Source: Saccoglossus kowalevskii (taxonomy: Eukaryota; Hemichordata; Enteropneusta; Harrimaniidae). From it: a DNA stretch of 64,000 bases. Under the pieces are notes generated by a model. That model saw only the letters and a program-made list of their open reading frames with translations. It made no database searches and was not told where the DNA came from. Positions 29,298-40,944 of the stretch are shown piece by piece. The translations under genes and the position numbers were made by a program. The stretch's first letter is position 1. Every line of letters begins with the position of its first letter. The stretch spans positions 357,774 through 421,773 of the forward strand of contig NW_003152253.1 of assembly GCF_000003605.2 (NCBI RefSeq), read 5' to 3'.

Positions 29298-29645
29298 GTA
29301 TTATTATACAACTGTCACCGTAATGCCACAAGTTACAGCATGTCGTAATTTTGCGGTGTTTTACGGTGTATTTTCATCCTACCATGTTAGGAAATGCGAA
29401 TTCCAAATATGGAATGATTATGCGCGTAAGCGTTCTCTAATAATAAAAACAAACATGGCTGCCACCAGAGTTTGACCGGATTCAACACAAAGAAGTTCGC
29501 TGATTCTGTTCTAAATATTTTGGATTTCGGCATTCCCATGGTAAACCCTTGGGCAGAAAAGATGTATAATATGCGCGTTGGTCGAGACTTCCGCTGTACT
29601 GTCTGAGTGCATACTTTGAGGTATCCTCGTAATAACCTCATAATA
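29298..29645 (+). repeat. Composite interspersed repeat, copy 2 (MITE-like)
   Basis: Same order and orientation as the 1.2-kb copy: TTATTATACAACTGTCACCG start, AATTTTGCGGTG, CArG box at 29403-29412, AACAAACATGGCTGCCACC, then GCATACTTTGAGGTATCCTC near the end. It has an extra segment matching the 56-kb and 60-kb copies (CGGCATTCCCATGG, then AAAAGATGTATAAT), so it is more complete in the middle than copy 1. The right palindromic module has lost most of its left arm. Confidence 0.75.
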
Positions 29646-31905
29646 CACCGAAGAGCAAGCCAGCAATATTTATAGCCGTATTGTATGGTGGTGAGAGAAT
29701 AATTTAGGACAATATAAATAACGTTATTATTACATATATAACAAAAACAATGTATATATTTTCAGGAAAGTCGGTGTAGTTTGTACGTGATCTGAACCCG
29801 TGATGAGTGTTCAACATGATACTGTCTCAAGACATGTTCTATATTGATTTGGAAATATTCCTCCATGAGTTACGGTGGTATTATCACACATGTGTAGCGG
29901 GAATAGGGTCTAGATACTTTAATGGGTTCCGATTTGTGAATGGTATCATATTCGAAACGAAGCTGAACCCCTGTAAAAACGAACATTTCAATAATGCTCA
30001 TTGTATTCATAGAAGCCCGGAAAAGAATAATGTCAGTCATTTGAATTGTTTTAGATACCCGATGAACAATATAACCTAAAACCAATCCCCAGTTAAATAT
30101 ATTGGGGTAAAATTATGATTTCATACTGAAAACTCGAATGTCAACAGTTGTCCAATAAAATTTGGAAGTCATCCCTCCCCTTCCATTTAACCTAGCCAAT
30201 CAGAGGTTGTATATCATAAATAGTTTATTTGGGTGCATTTTGGTATGTCAATGTTCAATTGTTGTATCCAAATTGTACAAACAAAGATGTCTCAATATGT
30301 TCATGATCTTATTTTGAGAAACAAACTGTAAAACTGTACAGAGGTTTTCACGACAATTTCAACATGACGTCACCTTATCAATCCTTTTTTCTATTATACC
30401 AAATGTTTTTTTTAACAAAGTATTTCGGGATTGTGCATGATGTCCATAAAATTGTGATCATTATATGTGCCATATTTCATGCACTTTTTTATATTTCCAT
30501 TTTCAAATCCAAAATGAGTTCTAACCCGAATATATGTTTATAGTGATGAATCCCAAAAGTGATTCATGCTCTTATTTTGATAAGCACATTAAACGAAACA
30601 AATGTATTAAATTATTGTTCATCAATAATCGAATCACTATTTTTACTGATCGGAATCAAATGACTTAGTGAATAATTAACAAATTATGATATGCTTTGAG
30701 ACGTCATTAAAATACAAAGTTATTCATTTCTCTCGTTAGACACTCAACATTTTAATGAATATATGCGTATTCTGTTGCAAAAAACAAACAAAAACATTTG
30801 ATATAGAATCACATAATACCCACTAAGATAATAAGTTTCTATAATCCAGTACACGTTGGCGTGCCGCATGCTTGCTAATCTTATAAATAAACGTATTCCA
30901 TAGTGTCTACTAATAAGCTTACAGTAAGCACATCTCAACTGGTGACGTGCGTGGCTTGCCACTATCCCGGTCATTGGCTTTTGCTAGTTTGTAACGTGAC
31001 TTAAAGTGTTTGTGATCCACGGGGTGAAACGCGACAACTAGTTACGTACTCATTGTCGTGTATGGATAATATAAGCAAACAACTTTTTAAAATATCTATT
31101 AGCATACTATATGAAAAAAATCATTTAAATAATCATTTACGAACATGAAAAATATATGAAAAAGTATTTTAATAATCAGTGGTAATTTATGCAACAACTG
31201 TTTTAAATAACCAATAACGAATTCAATAATAAATTAGCAAGTTGAGAATGTTAACTCTTGTCTCTATTATATCCACTAAATTATAATATTTCCAAATAAG
31301 TTCTCCAAGTAAATTTCTCTTCTCCCAATTTTATCCACAACAAAACGCGGCAACCACGATGCTGTAGAAAATACTAACAACGCCGAATCTCGGACTTTCA
31401 CCAGACTCTCTACAAAGCCAATAAACGTTAATTATTCACATACACATTCAAGCAAAATTCCATGAATTAATTACGCATTTTGTGTTTAGTATCTTTTTAG
31501 CACCTTTTAATATTGTGCTGTTTTTGAATTTAACATTGAATACGACGATTTGAAATCACGCTTGACAATGAGAATTATTTAATTATAGCAATTATTAGAA
31601 ATTAGTTGTAAGATTCTTTTACTGGCGAACAGCTCAGTTCGAGTAGCAAGATGACATGCACCGCACTCGTTCTCATCGGCTTTCAACAAACAAATGATAA
31701 CCCATAGAGTAATACTATACACTTGTTCGAAAATAATACGTTCACTCTCTCGACAAACACGATCTTTGATGAAATGTTGTCATTGTTTCAATGTTTTCAT
31801 TCATTATCTTTGAAACTAAAAGTATACACTGTGATTGTTTTATTGAACGTAACAGCCATCACTTTAGACCATTCATTTTGCTCGGTGTACGTTTAGCAAC
31901 AACGG

Positions 31906-31915
31906 GCGCATGCGC
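31906..31915. promoter_or_regulatory. NRF1-type palindrome GCGCATGCGC
   Basis: A perfect GCGCATGCGC with good flanks (GGCGCATGCGCA), the consensus for NRF1, a factor usually found at CpG promoters. No first exon was recognised nearby, so use as a promoter is unproven. Confidence 0.35.
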
Positions 31916-34900
31916 AAAAGTGAAAAAAAATTACAAAACTTAAGATAAATAACATCAGATAATCTCTGGCTGCTAGACTACAATGTACGCCATAGTGCAG
32001 CTCTAGATTTGTGCCTCGTATATGACTACATAATACTGTCAACCAATCAGTTTTCTCGTTTCATAAATACAAAAGTACATATAAGCGTTGAAGGACATTC
32101 ACGTAAGCAAACGAGACTAACCGATAATGGACAAATATAGCGTCAATAACGTGGCGCTACAGCTGACGCTGTGGTGGTGACAAATGAATGAGGATTGCAA
32201 AACAATGTATTTTATTAAATAAAAAGCATCTGATGTTGACGGCTGAATTGAAACACGCGACATGAAGTGAATAGAATGTACTCACTCTGTTGCCGGCTAA
32301 CACGTCAGCAAGGGTATATTTTTATCACAATAACAAATCGTGAATTATTTTTGGGGGTTTAATTTCAGAAATTAATAGCAAGGCAGTTTATTAATTGTGC
32401 GCGGGGAAAACGGTGTCACGATTCTAGACTGTGTTGTTTTCTTCAAAGGCGAACCGCCAAGAAAATGATTTAGCTCAATAATATTGATTAAGTTGTTGTT
32501 TTTTAAAGTTACTGGTTTATGCACCGATATACTGTTCTGACATTGATAAAAGTGCATGCGACCTACGATAAGTTCACGTGTTGGTGTATGTATGAGCGGT
32601 AGGTTCGGTTCTGGGTTCTGAGTCTAGTAACAGTCAGGGTCGTGACCTATTTTTATCAGTTTTATGCGATTATCGACCACATCTCGTCCCACATTGAAAT
32701 GTATATAAACGTTCCTTTCAGTGTCCACACCGGGCTGTCTACGTAAGGACTGGGGCATGACAGTAAGCCATACCGATATTTTAAGTTTCCTCACTACTCA
32801 CTTAGAAAGGGTATCAATGCGTGGAATCATACAGGTACCTTTTTGAGTTCATTTGATTACATTTTAAACACTGTTATTGAATATGTTACCAGAATATTAA
32901 TGAAAACCTTTCAGTATTGCAGTGATGGACTATTACATTAAACATAGACAGCTGTGCTAGCGTTTACTCGTATTACCTTTAGCAAATGTAATCGAATCTG
33001 CTTAATTTTTAGAACTGTCAACAACTGTGACGATACTGCGTACAGTTGGATTGAACAACTTTAAAAACAAACCTCTATCTAATTTGTTCAATGTTGAGTA
33101 TTTACATTGTCATATATACTGGCTAACGTGTAAATATCCAGACAGTATCACTTATAATCGTAAATAAACCCGGTAAATACTATAACTATAACGTGTAAAA
33201 TTTGAACTTACACTCGAGAACAACGAGAAAAGACATTATTAATTGTTAAGGTATATCATAGGATTATTGATTATCGCTGTAAACTCAGGATAATGTCGAC
33301 ACGCGAACATATCTCTGCCAGTAAATGATTAACATAAAATGTTTATCTATTCGTTTGTATCCCAGGTTTAAACCACGTGTTCCTATTTAACAATTGAAAT
33401 ACCCTTGATTAACGCAGTATGTTCATTTCCGAAACTGTTTCAGTTTCCTCTGATAATGTATTTAAACTGAATAGAAATTCAATTTAGTGTAAGTACATAC
33501 ATAGACAGTCCCACGAAATCAAATTGCAAAAAAATGGCATTCGTGTCCAATTGCATTAATCACGTACGTAATCCCTGCATCGCGTTTATTGTATCGCGAT
33601 CGATGACACCGTGGTAAACTAAATTGTTTTGTCAGTCGGTGTGTTCCTGCGAAATAATTGAAAACCAATATATACAGAACTTGTCGCCATTGCAAACAAC
33701 ATGTCGCTCTTAGTATGTATGTCGCCTCCGCTGCCAATGCAATGTATTTTCGATTAAATTTTAGAAATCTGCAATAGGAGTAACAATTTGTTTATATGAA
33801 AGCATTTAAAAAAACTGTTAATCGATACAGCTAGGAAAGTAACATCAGTTGCACATAATTTCACTAAACTACAGCATAGAGATTGGTGAAAGTGAATGTA
33901 CGAAATATAATGCACAACGATGCGTTATTAAGAGGAATGTCTATTGAAGTTGTTGGCATAGCAACAACGTGTAACTCTACGTGGTGCGCGCAAATTCTCT
34001 CAGGTATGCCCTAATACAAATACAAATTTTAATATCAGTGTGATCATTGTGGCAGAGTAGTTTGTTGTTGATGCTGTGCTTGTGTCAATAGATCTGAAAT
34101 GGCACTGGAAATATCCGGTGCATTACGCTGAAAACAAAGTCAATATTGCTATTTCATTCAAGCAAGTGTATGTTATAAAGTAAATGATACGGAGCATGGG
34201 TTCTTTTAGAAAGTTGTCACCATTAATTTCAATACTAGGATAATCTGCCTCGAATGTAAACGCAGGTTGGGTAAGTGACATTAAGTCGTGACTGACGAGA
34301 GACTGTTTGTGGTTGTAAATCATTTTTAAAATAGCTGCTTTGTAAATAGATCGAAGTGAAATTATATTTGTCATTTTTCACTTATTTGTTGTTGGTTAAA
34401 TTTTAACAAAGCTTAAGTTTTGCATTACGTAATACTGTTTGCCTTTGGGTGCTCTAGACATACCATGCCACAGACTCAATGGGGAGGCAACGATAATGGA
34501 ACAACTATTCATTGCGTAATGAATGTGACATCGGGTGATCGCTGGGTAATGCCCGCATGTGTTCAACCGCGTAATATGTATGTACGATTACATTGAAATT
34601 CAAAATTGCGAACGCAACACTGAGTAGACGGTTTCTATGGTTTCTAAGAACAGGTTCTTGTTATAAACATGTTCATGTTTTGTAAGACGTCAATCATCCG
34701 AACATGGCAGTCTTTGGCAAATGGATACGACCCGCAGCATGTGTGTCGGTAATAACGACGGAATGGGTTCGTTAATGAATCGTTTGTACTCGCGGGTATG
34801 CTTCGAAGAACCGGACGAATGTTCAATCCTTGTCGTCAGTTGCCGCAGAGTTTACTGCCGGCATAACTCGCTACAAATCCATATATGAAGATTTGACACT

Positions 34901-37900
34901 CGAAATTTAAAGAAACTTTCTAATTGAGGCGAATATTCTTTTCGTTATAAATACAGAGGATCGACATATATGGATATACATAATATTTGTTACGGAAAAA
35001 ATGTTGCCAGAATGATACGATGTATTACTCTGAATATTGTACTCAACTTATTTGTCTCGCATTGCTTTATTTTCGTAGTGAAAGTCAAGGTTGTTCATAC
35101 GAAACGTTAACAGGGAGTTGTCATTTTCTGAGATCACACTATGGGATCACGTGTCACTATAGGGTCGCCATCGTCAATTGTGACATATTTCTGTGAGGGG
35201 GTAAAAGCTAGTTTTGTCGGATAGAATGGGTTTTCGCGTCTAAAGTGAATTTTGTTTTTGTTGCCTCGGATAAAGGGATTGTATCTCAAAAAGTTCTGTT
35301 TGTTTATTTACCTATACTAATATACCTACATGTGTATTTCTCATCTTACTATTATATTCAGTTTTATCCCTGGCAGCCCCGGTAGACGTCACCACACATA
35401 TATATGAAGATACTCTGTTCAGCCTCGATTATTGTACATTATATCCCCATAAATAACGTTTAAAAGAACAACGACAAAAATAACTTGCCGTCCACCCCCA
35501 ACAGAATAAACTTTCCACCTTTATTGGAACAGCGCATCAAATCCACAGACAGACATGCAACAGTTGATACATTTATTGATTTCACTGTACACGGCTAAAT
35601 AGCACTGGTTCGCGTCGGTTATTTCTAGTATATTGCAGTGGTGCTTACTGGATACTGGTAAATATTTGTTCCAGATTAGTGGCTATAGTTGACGCAAACA
35701 AACCCCTCCCCAACAAATTAGATAAGTACGATGCGACACAGGAGTTCAAGGGTTAAATTCACATAACGTTATAGATGAACATTTCCAAACACACGGCTTG
35801 GGTCACCCAATTAAAAAAATGAACTTGACTGCAAAAGTATCCCCATGTAGTTCAAATAAACCCGTTCAAATAAATACCTTCCTAATTAAGATGTATTTGA
35901 CAGTGGCATGCAATCTAATTGTAAACATTGTATTTATTAAGCACCTTATTATCTTTATTAGATTTATCTTTCAAAAATACACCCCTCGGATAAATGTCAC
36001 CCTAACCGTAATCTGAGTGAATAGTAGATGAATAATTAAATGTGTATATAATCAAATTTAATTTTCATTAAATTCCAGACATCGGGCATGTTGTTATCGC
36101 CATGGATTTATAGATGCAGATATCTACTTCCATGGTATCACCAACGTACTTTGTGTGTCGGCACTTTGAACGGATTTTCAAGCCGTGGCTCACTCACGGA
36201 TTCACATTTATTGAGCTGTGTATTTTATCACACATTGTGCGCCATTGATCGACTACACCACGAACCAATCGACAATCTATAACCATTTTTGTGTGTGCAT
36301 CTAACCTAATTGGTTTATTTTAACAACCAACGGATGAGAGCAATTCGGTTTATATGTATAAGATACATCGCGTATAAATCCAGGAAGCAACCGACGAGAA
36401 GAAAATGACGTCTAATGGCATTTCCGGCTGGCACGGCCATGGGCCCCGTGGGTAGAAGCTAAAATATGTCCTTGGGCGCTTTGTCGCTTTCTTCGCAAAA
36501 TTGGGTTATTAAATAAAAACGAGTTAACGACACAGGCGTATATGCCTGATAGGCGTATATATCGCGGGTGTGTGTGGGTTTGGTGGGAATGTGTGCGGCG
36601 TGTATGTGTTTAAGAGATGGGCGGGATTGATGGGTTTTGCGGGTGCGATTCAATGCATATATACTGGAGGAGAGTGTGATTTGAGGAGCTCGTGTAGGTG
36701 TATAATGGGCGAATGGGATTGATGAAGGTTGGTGGGTTTGTAAGAGGTATGTGGGTTTGCTGAGTTAGTCGTTAGTATATGTCAATGGGAAGTAATACAC
36801 ATAGTCTGGCCAATCGGGCTCCCATAGAAAGTGTGTCAGAAAGTAGATCTACAATTGCAAGATGCAACTCACATACATCATATATAACAACACTCAACTA
36901 TATTGCCAGGTTCTCTGGAATATCTCAATACTCGACAAAATTGCGAGTGGTCAAATGTTAAAAAGATAGGCTATTAGTATATTACGTGGAATGAGTATGT
37001 CATGAATTAGTTTACGCGTATCAGTTGACCGACTTAATTAGTTGATTATTAGCGAATTGCTGTGTTATGTCTGTCATCGTTTAGGCCTATTTGAAGTTTT
37101 GGACGGAACTTGGCTCAGTGATTTGGAACTAATTACGAGATAACCGTCGCTATTTTGACTACTCATTCTGACAGTTGGTATTCGTAGTTATTAATGTAGT
37201 GAACGATTAATCAAAAGATATGACGTATTCAGTGCTTAGTGTGATTGGCTTTATGATTGAAGGTTACGCCCTGGAGTCTTTTTACTGTTTTGTAATTGGT
37301 TAGAGTTTTGAAAATGAATAAAGAGAGTTTGAGTTGGTCTTGGGGAGTACAGCAGAACAGACGCAGTCCTGGAGAGACTTGGGGCGAGCCTTGACGCAGT
37401 CTAAAAGAGTCTTGGGTCAGCCTTGCGATAGTCTTGGGGATTTTTCCCCAGGGCGCTGTGTCTGATAGAGTGCTCGATTGACCGACTAAGACGAGAGCTG
37501 AAACGTATTTCGTTGTGTGCGTCTTATTTGACTGTAAAGTATAAGTGACTTTCCCGATCCCGCACCTCAAGGGGACGAGATATAGAGACGAGACGAGATT
37601 TCCCCCTGACACGTGTGGAGAACCCCGTGGATAAGATTTTTCCCCTGATAAGTATATATAACGGAACGCTGAACATGACAAAATATGTCCATAAAGTTTC
37701 GGGTGAAATGGTCATAACACAAGCATATGCTTAGTTTCAGGTAACATGAAAGAACACGTGATAATACATATACAGATGGGATTTTGTAATCGAAATGAAA
37801 AAAATGCGACAAATGCTGTAAAGGTCAAGTACATAATATGACTATTGTGTGGAACGATGTATGTATAAGCGTATATTATAAGCCTTTACCACAAATGAAT

Positions 37901-38170
37901 TACTTGATGAAATTAAGTTTCTTGAACAGCGTTATTAAATGTAAATCCAATATGGGGTTACATTATCCATATTTGGACTGTGCCAGTGACGCAATGCGCA
38001 GTAGTCATGTTTGCGCACATCCAAAAAAAGTCACGTGCTTCTCAACATGCAATCCTTGGTAATCTGAGTGATGTGTCCTGCCCGTAACCCTGGCAGTACA
38101 CACTGCAACGCACGAGTCGTCGACGCTAATTAACGGCGGCCTCAGACAAGAAAAATTGAATAACACATAC

Positions 38171-38258
38171 CTGTGAACCTATCGACCGAGGATGTCGATA
38201 ACGCGAAAATCAGAATAAATCCCATAATATGTTGATTTGGATCTGTCATGATGAACAT
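38171..38258 (-). CDS. Candidate signal-peptide exon 1 of the nAChR-like gene
   Basis: On the minus strand an ATG at 38258 opens 29 codons plus one base, ending at the strong donor ACAG|GTATGTG. The peptide begins MFIMTDPNQH and has a hydrophobic core IMGFILIFALS, then polar residues and RFT. This is a usable secretory signal. The single leftover base (G) joins the two-base start of the 146-bp receptor exon to give glycine, so the phase matches the known exon 1/exon 2 junction of nicotinic receptor genes. A second in-frame ATG at 38249 could be the real start. The implied intron is 21.4 kb. The link to the receptor exon is an inference from phase, strand and signal character; another secreted-protein gene could own this exon. 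Confidence 0.45.
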
Positions 38259-40168
38259 TCTGCTCGCTCGCGTCAGTTGTAAAAAAACATATGACAATCA
38301 CACGTAATCGCTGTGCCGATTCAAACGCAATTTTCGCGAGAAAAATAAAACGTTGACCTCTGAGGCGAAAAATGGAAAACTGAAAATTGGTGCGACAAAA
38401 AATGTTTCCGCTTTCACCCGACTGTCAATACCAATCACACAGTATTTCAAAAATTAATATAGCTCCAAGAAACGTGGAATAATAATAATAATTATAATAC
38501 TTATATCTGATATTCCCATAAAGTTTGAAATCATACAGTTCCGAAGTTTGACGTAAACATATCCACCCGGTTTACCAATGCAGTTGTATTCACAGAGTAA
38601 CGGGTATTGGGTAATTCCTCGGCCATCGGCGATACCCAGTTGAAGTCTTTGCTCAGAATCTGAATCACGAATATTTCCTCTCAGCGCTGAACTTCAATTT
38701 GATTAACTTAGAAACACCGCGTGGTGCGTGCGTACAATCGTCGACATTGAACGATGAAACCCATAATAACAGTGTCACAGGCGGTGCCGTGCAAACCACA
38801 GGGGAGCATCGTGTGCGCATTCCAGAATGAGTATTATACCTTTCCTTATAACAGATTGAAGCTATTTTCCACGTGCTTTTAGAGATTCATTTCAGTATGT
38901 AAATGTTGTTCCCCTTAATAGAATTGTTTCCAAGTTATCGGGTTATGAGAACGATATACACTATGCACATCTGCTGCGAGTAGTGTTGTAAATGTGACGG
39001 TTTTTCTCCGTATACACAAATGTATACGCTTCACAGTCGGGTGACACCATTGTATACGCGGGGGTGTTTCCGAATTCTTTTGTATGCGCAGTCTGGTCAT
39101 TCAAATAACCGAATGACGACTCATGGTTACTGAATATTTGTATACACGTGAAATTGATTCGTTTTTAATGGATTTTATCAAAAGCGAAACAGAAAAAAGG
39201 GGAGTAATATTATTGTCACGAATCCCGGCTGCGGATATTTTGCGTGATGGGTTTCCACGGCAACCGGGCAGAAGAAGTTAAAATAGATATTCAAATTTTA
39301 CGTATCTTATATTAAGTATGTTTAATACAGTTGCAGATGACACTGGGAGCGCTGCATTGACACAAAGACGGTTTAACAAACAGACTCGATGTCCTTTCAC
39401 GTCGTTTTCCACATTTTTGAAGACATTGCATCACGATAATATTCGCCCTTGTTGGTGAAGTAATCATAGCGTGAGAACATAGTCTATTGCAAAACTCGAT
39501 GTAATTACAGTTTTCGGGTGCATCACAGCGGATGAACAATCAGGAGATCGACTTCATATCAAACCCGGGGTTGCATTAATTACACTAAATATAATATCAA
39601 AAACAAACATAGCAACAAACATGGTACAACCATAAATATAAAAAATATCCTGATATCAAATCAGTATGACTTATATTAATAATTTTGTGAGTGGAGAGAG
39701 TTCAACGTCGGGTGTTATTACTTCACGCTATGACAATTTAATGGCAGCAGATTCACTCACTTTCCCTATAACAATCGTTTAACTGTAATGTTTCCTGACA
39801 TTACAGATATATAAAACACTTTTTAGTCCTGGTTGCTCAGCTAAGTATGCCAAGATGTTGTTTGTGTATGTGTTCAATGACCCCGTGCGATTCGTGCGAA
39901 ATTCAGTAGCCGGTCATATGCATGCGACAATCGCATTTTTATCTTGCAGAAATTTGTTCATATCAATTTACATAATTTGCATATTTAGAATATGTCCCTC
40001 GATAACAGATAATTAGGCCAATACATTTATTATATTGGAAGGACGCCCTCACATCAGGGCAATAATTTCCTGTACCACGTCTGGCCAATTGCAAGCGCGC
40101 CCTGCTTCAATAAAAAAGAAAAGAAAAAATGCGTCATGTAATTACACCTATAAGGTATATGATAAAAC
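38259..40168. other. Region upstream of the candidate receptor exon 1
   Basis: CpGs are moderately enriched between 38.3 and 38.8 kb (TTTCTCGCGAAAA on the minus strand, GCGTGGTGCGTGCG on plus), which would suit a promoter or 5' UTR for the minus-strand exon at 38.2 kb. No defined core promoter element is convincing. The rest up to the hairpin at 40.17 kb is plain AT-rich DNA. Confidence 0.35.
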
Positions 40169-40287
40169 CTTTATGAACTGGATACGGCTTTTGCAGCCCT
40201 GAGTCGTACGGCTTACGCGGCCTCGCAAGCTTGGGCGCTTCTGCCGCACGACCTCGGGCCGCAAAAGCTGTATCAAGTCCATAAAGA
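40169..40287. repeat. GC-rich foldback hairpin, 44-45-bp arms
   Basis: The left arm at 40169-40212 starts CTTTATGAACTGGATACGGC. The right arm at 40243-40287, read in reverse complement, starts CTTTATGGACTTGATACAGC. The arms match at most positions and enclose a loop of about 30 bp centred on AAGCTT. The block is much richer in G+C than its flanks. Open frames here on both strands are a by-product of the palindrome. A small foldback transposon is the likeliest identity; a structured RNA is less likely. Confidence 0.7.
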
Positions 40288-40944
40288 ATAATCCCGTCAG
40301 ACTCGGAACAAATCGTGTTCTTTTCATGTCTATCGATCTCATTTTGAGCGTCAAGATATGATTGGTCCTTGCACAAATCGCGTATGGCAATAAAAAAAAC
40401 ACTTTTAAGCGTATTCTACTTCTATCCCAACGGTCCGAATATAAATATGCTATGAATAAATCCAATTGGAAAGCTATTTCAAGCGCATGTTATTCAGAAC
40501 ATGCTGTGGTAAAATTTCCCAATGTAGGCAGGGGAATAATATGTTTTAAAAATTATTTGCCAAACCTTGTTTTTTTATATTTGTATGGGGAGCTGCATGC
40601 GTATAAAGGTGGGTGGGGTTTCTGGGTAACCTATTTAGCGTAGGTCGTGCTAAATTACAAATTTTATTGCACTAATAACACAGGAACTGATCGCAAGATA
40701 TGTACCTACTATTGGAACATTATAATTGTGTAATTTAAAGATTCACTACAGATGGGAGTGTATATTTGTCGATTGGTACGGCTTGTTGGTGGATCAAAAT
40801 AAATTATGATGTATTATCAACTAACAATGTTTCTTTAGCAGCACATTATAATGTTCGTTCGATAAAAAAATGAAAACAAACTCCAATGTTTCAGCTATAC
40901 GAGGATAAGTTTTGAACGATTAAGTAGGAACATATTGTTTTAAA

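Larger units (their letters stand above)
16805..38170 (-). other. Putative 21-kb first intron of the nAChR-like gene
   Basis: AT-rich DNA with no supported exon on either strand. It holds the 310-bp-unit repeat (18.2-19.3 kb), one composite interspersed repeat (29.3 kb), a TA microsatellite (19955-19971), an NRF1-like site (31906-31915), a GT-rich skewed stretch (36560-36780) and a short degenerate repeat near 37.34-37.45 kb. If exon 1 at 38.2 kb belongs to another gene, this is simply intergenic DNA. Confidence 0.4.

Noticed and set aside
31651-31710. Short plus-strand frame MTCTALVLIGF resembling a signal peptide near the NRF1 site
   Set aside because: It ends in a stop after 18 codons and lacks a splice donor in its open part.
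37229-37690. 150-codon minus frame in a more GC-rich patch with AATAAA and TATATATAA, considered as a solo LTR
   Set aside because: No matching terminal repeats, primer-binding site or coding remnants were found, and the signals are in the wrong order for an LTR. The frame comes from short degenerate CTTGGGG/GACGCAGTC repeats.
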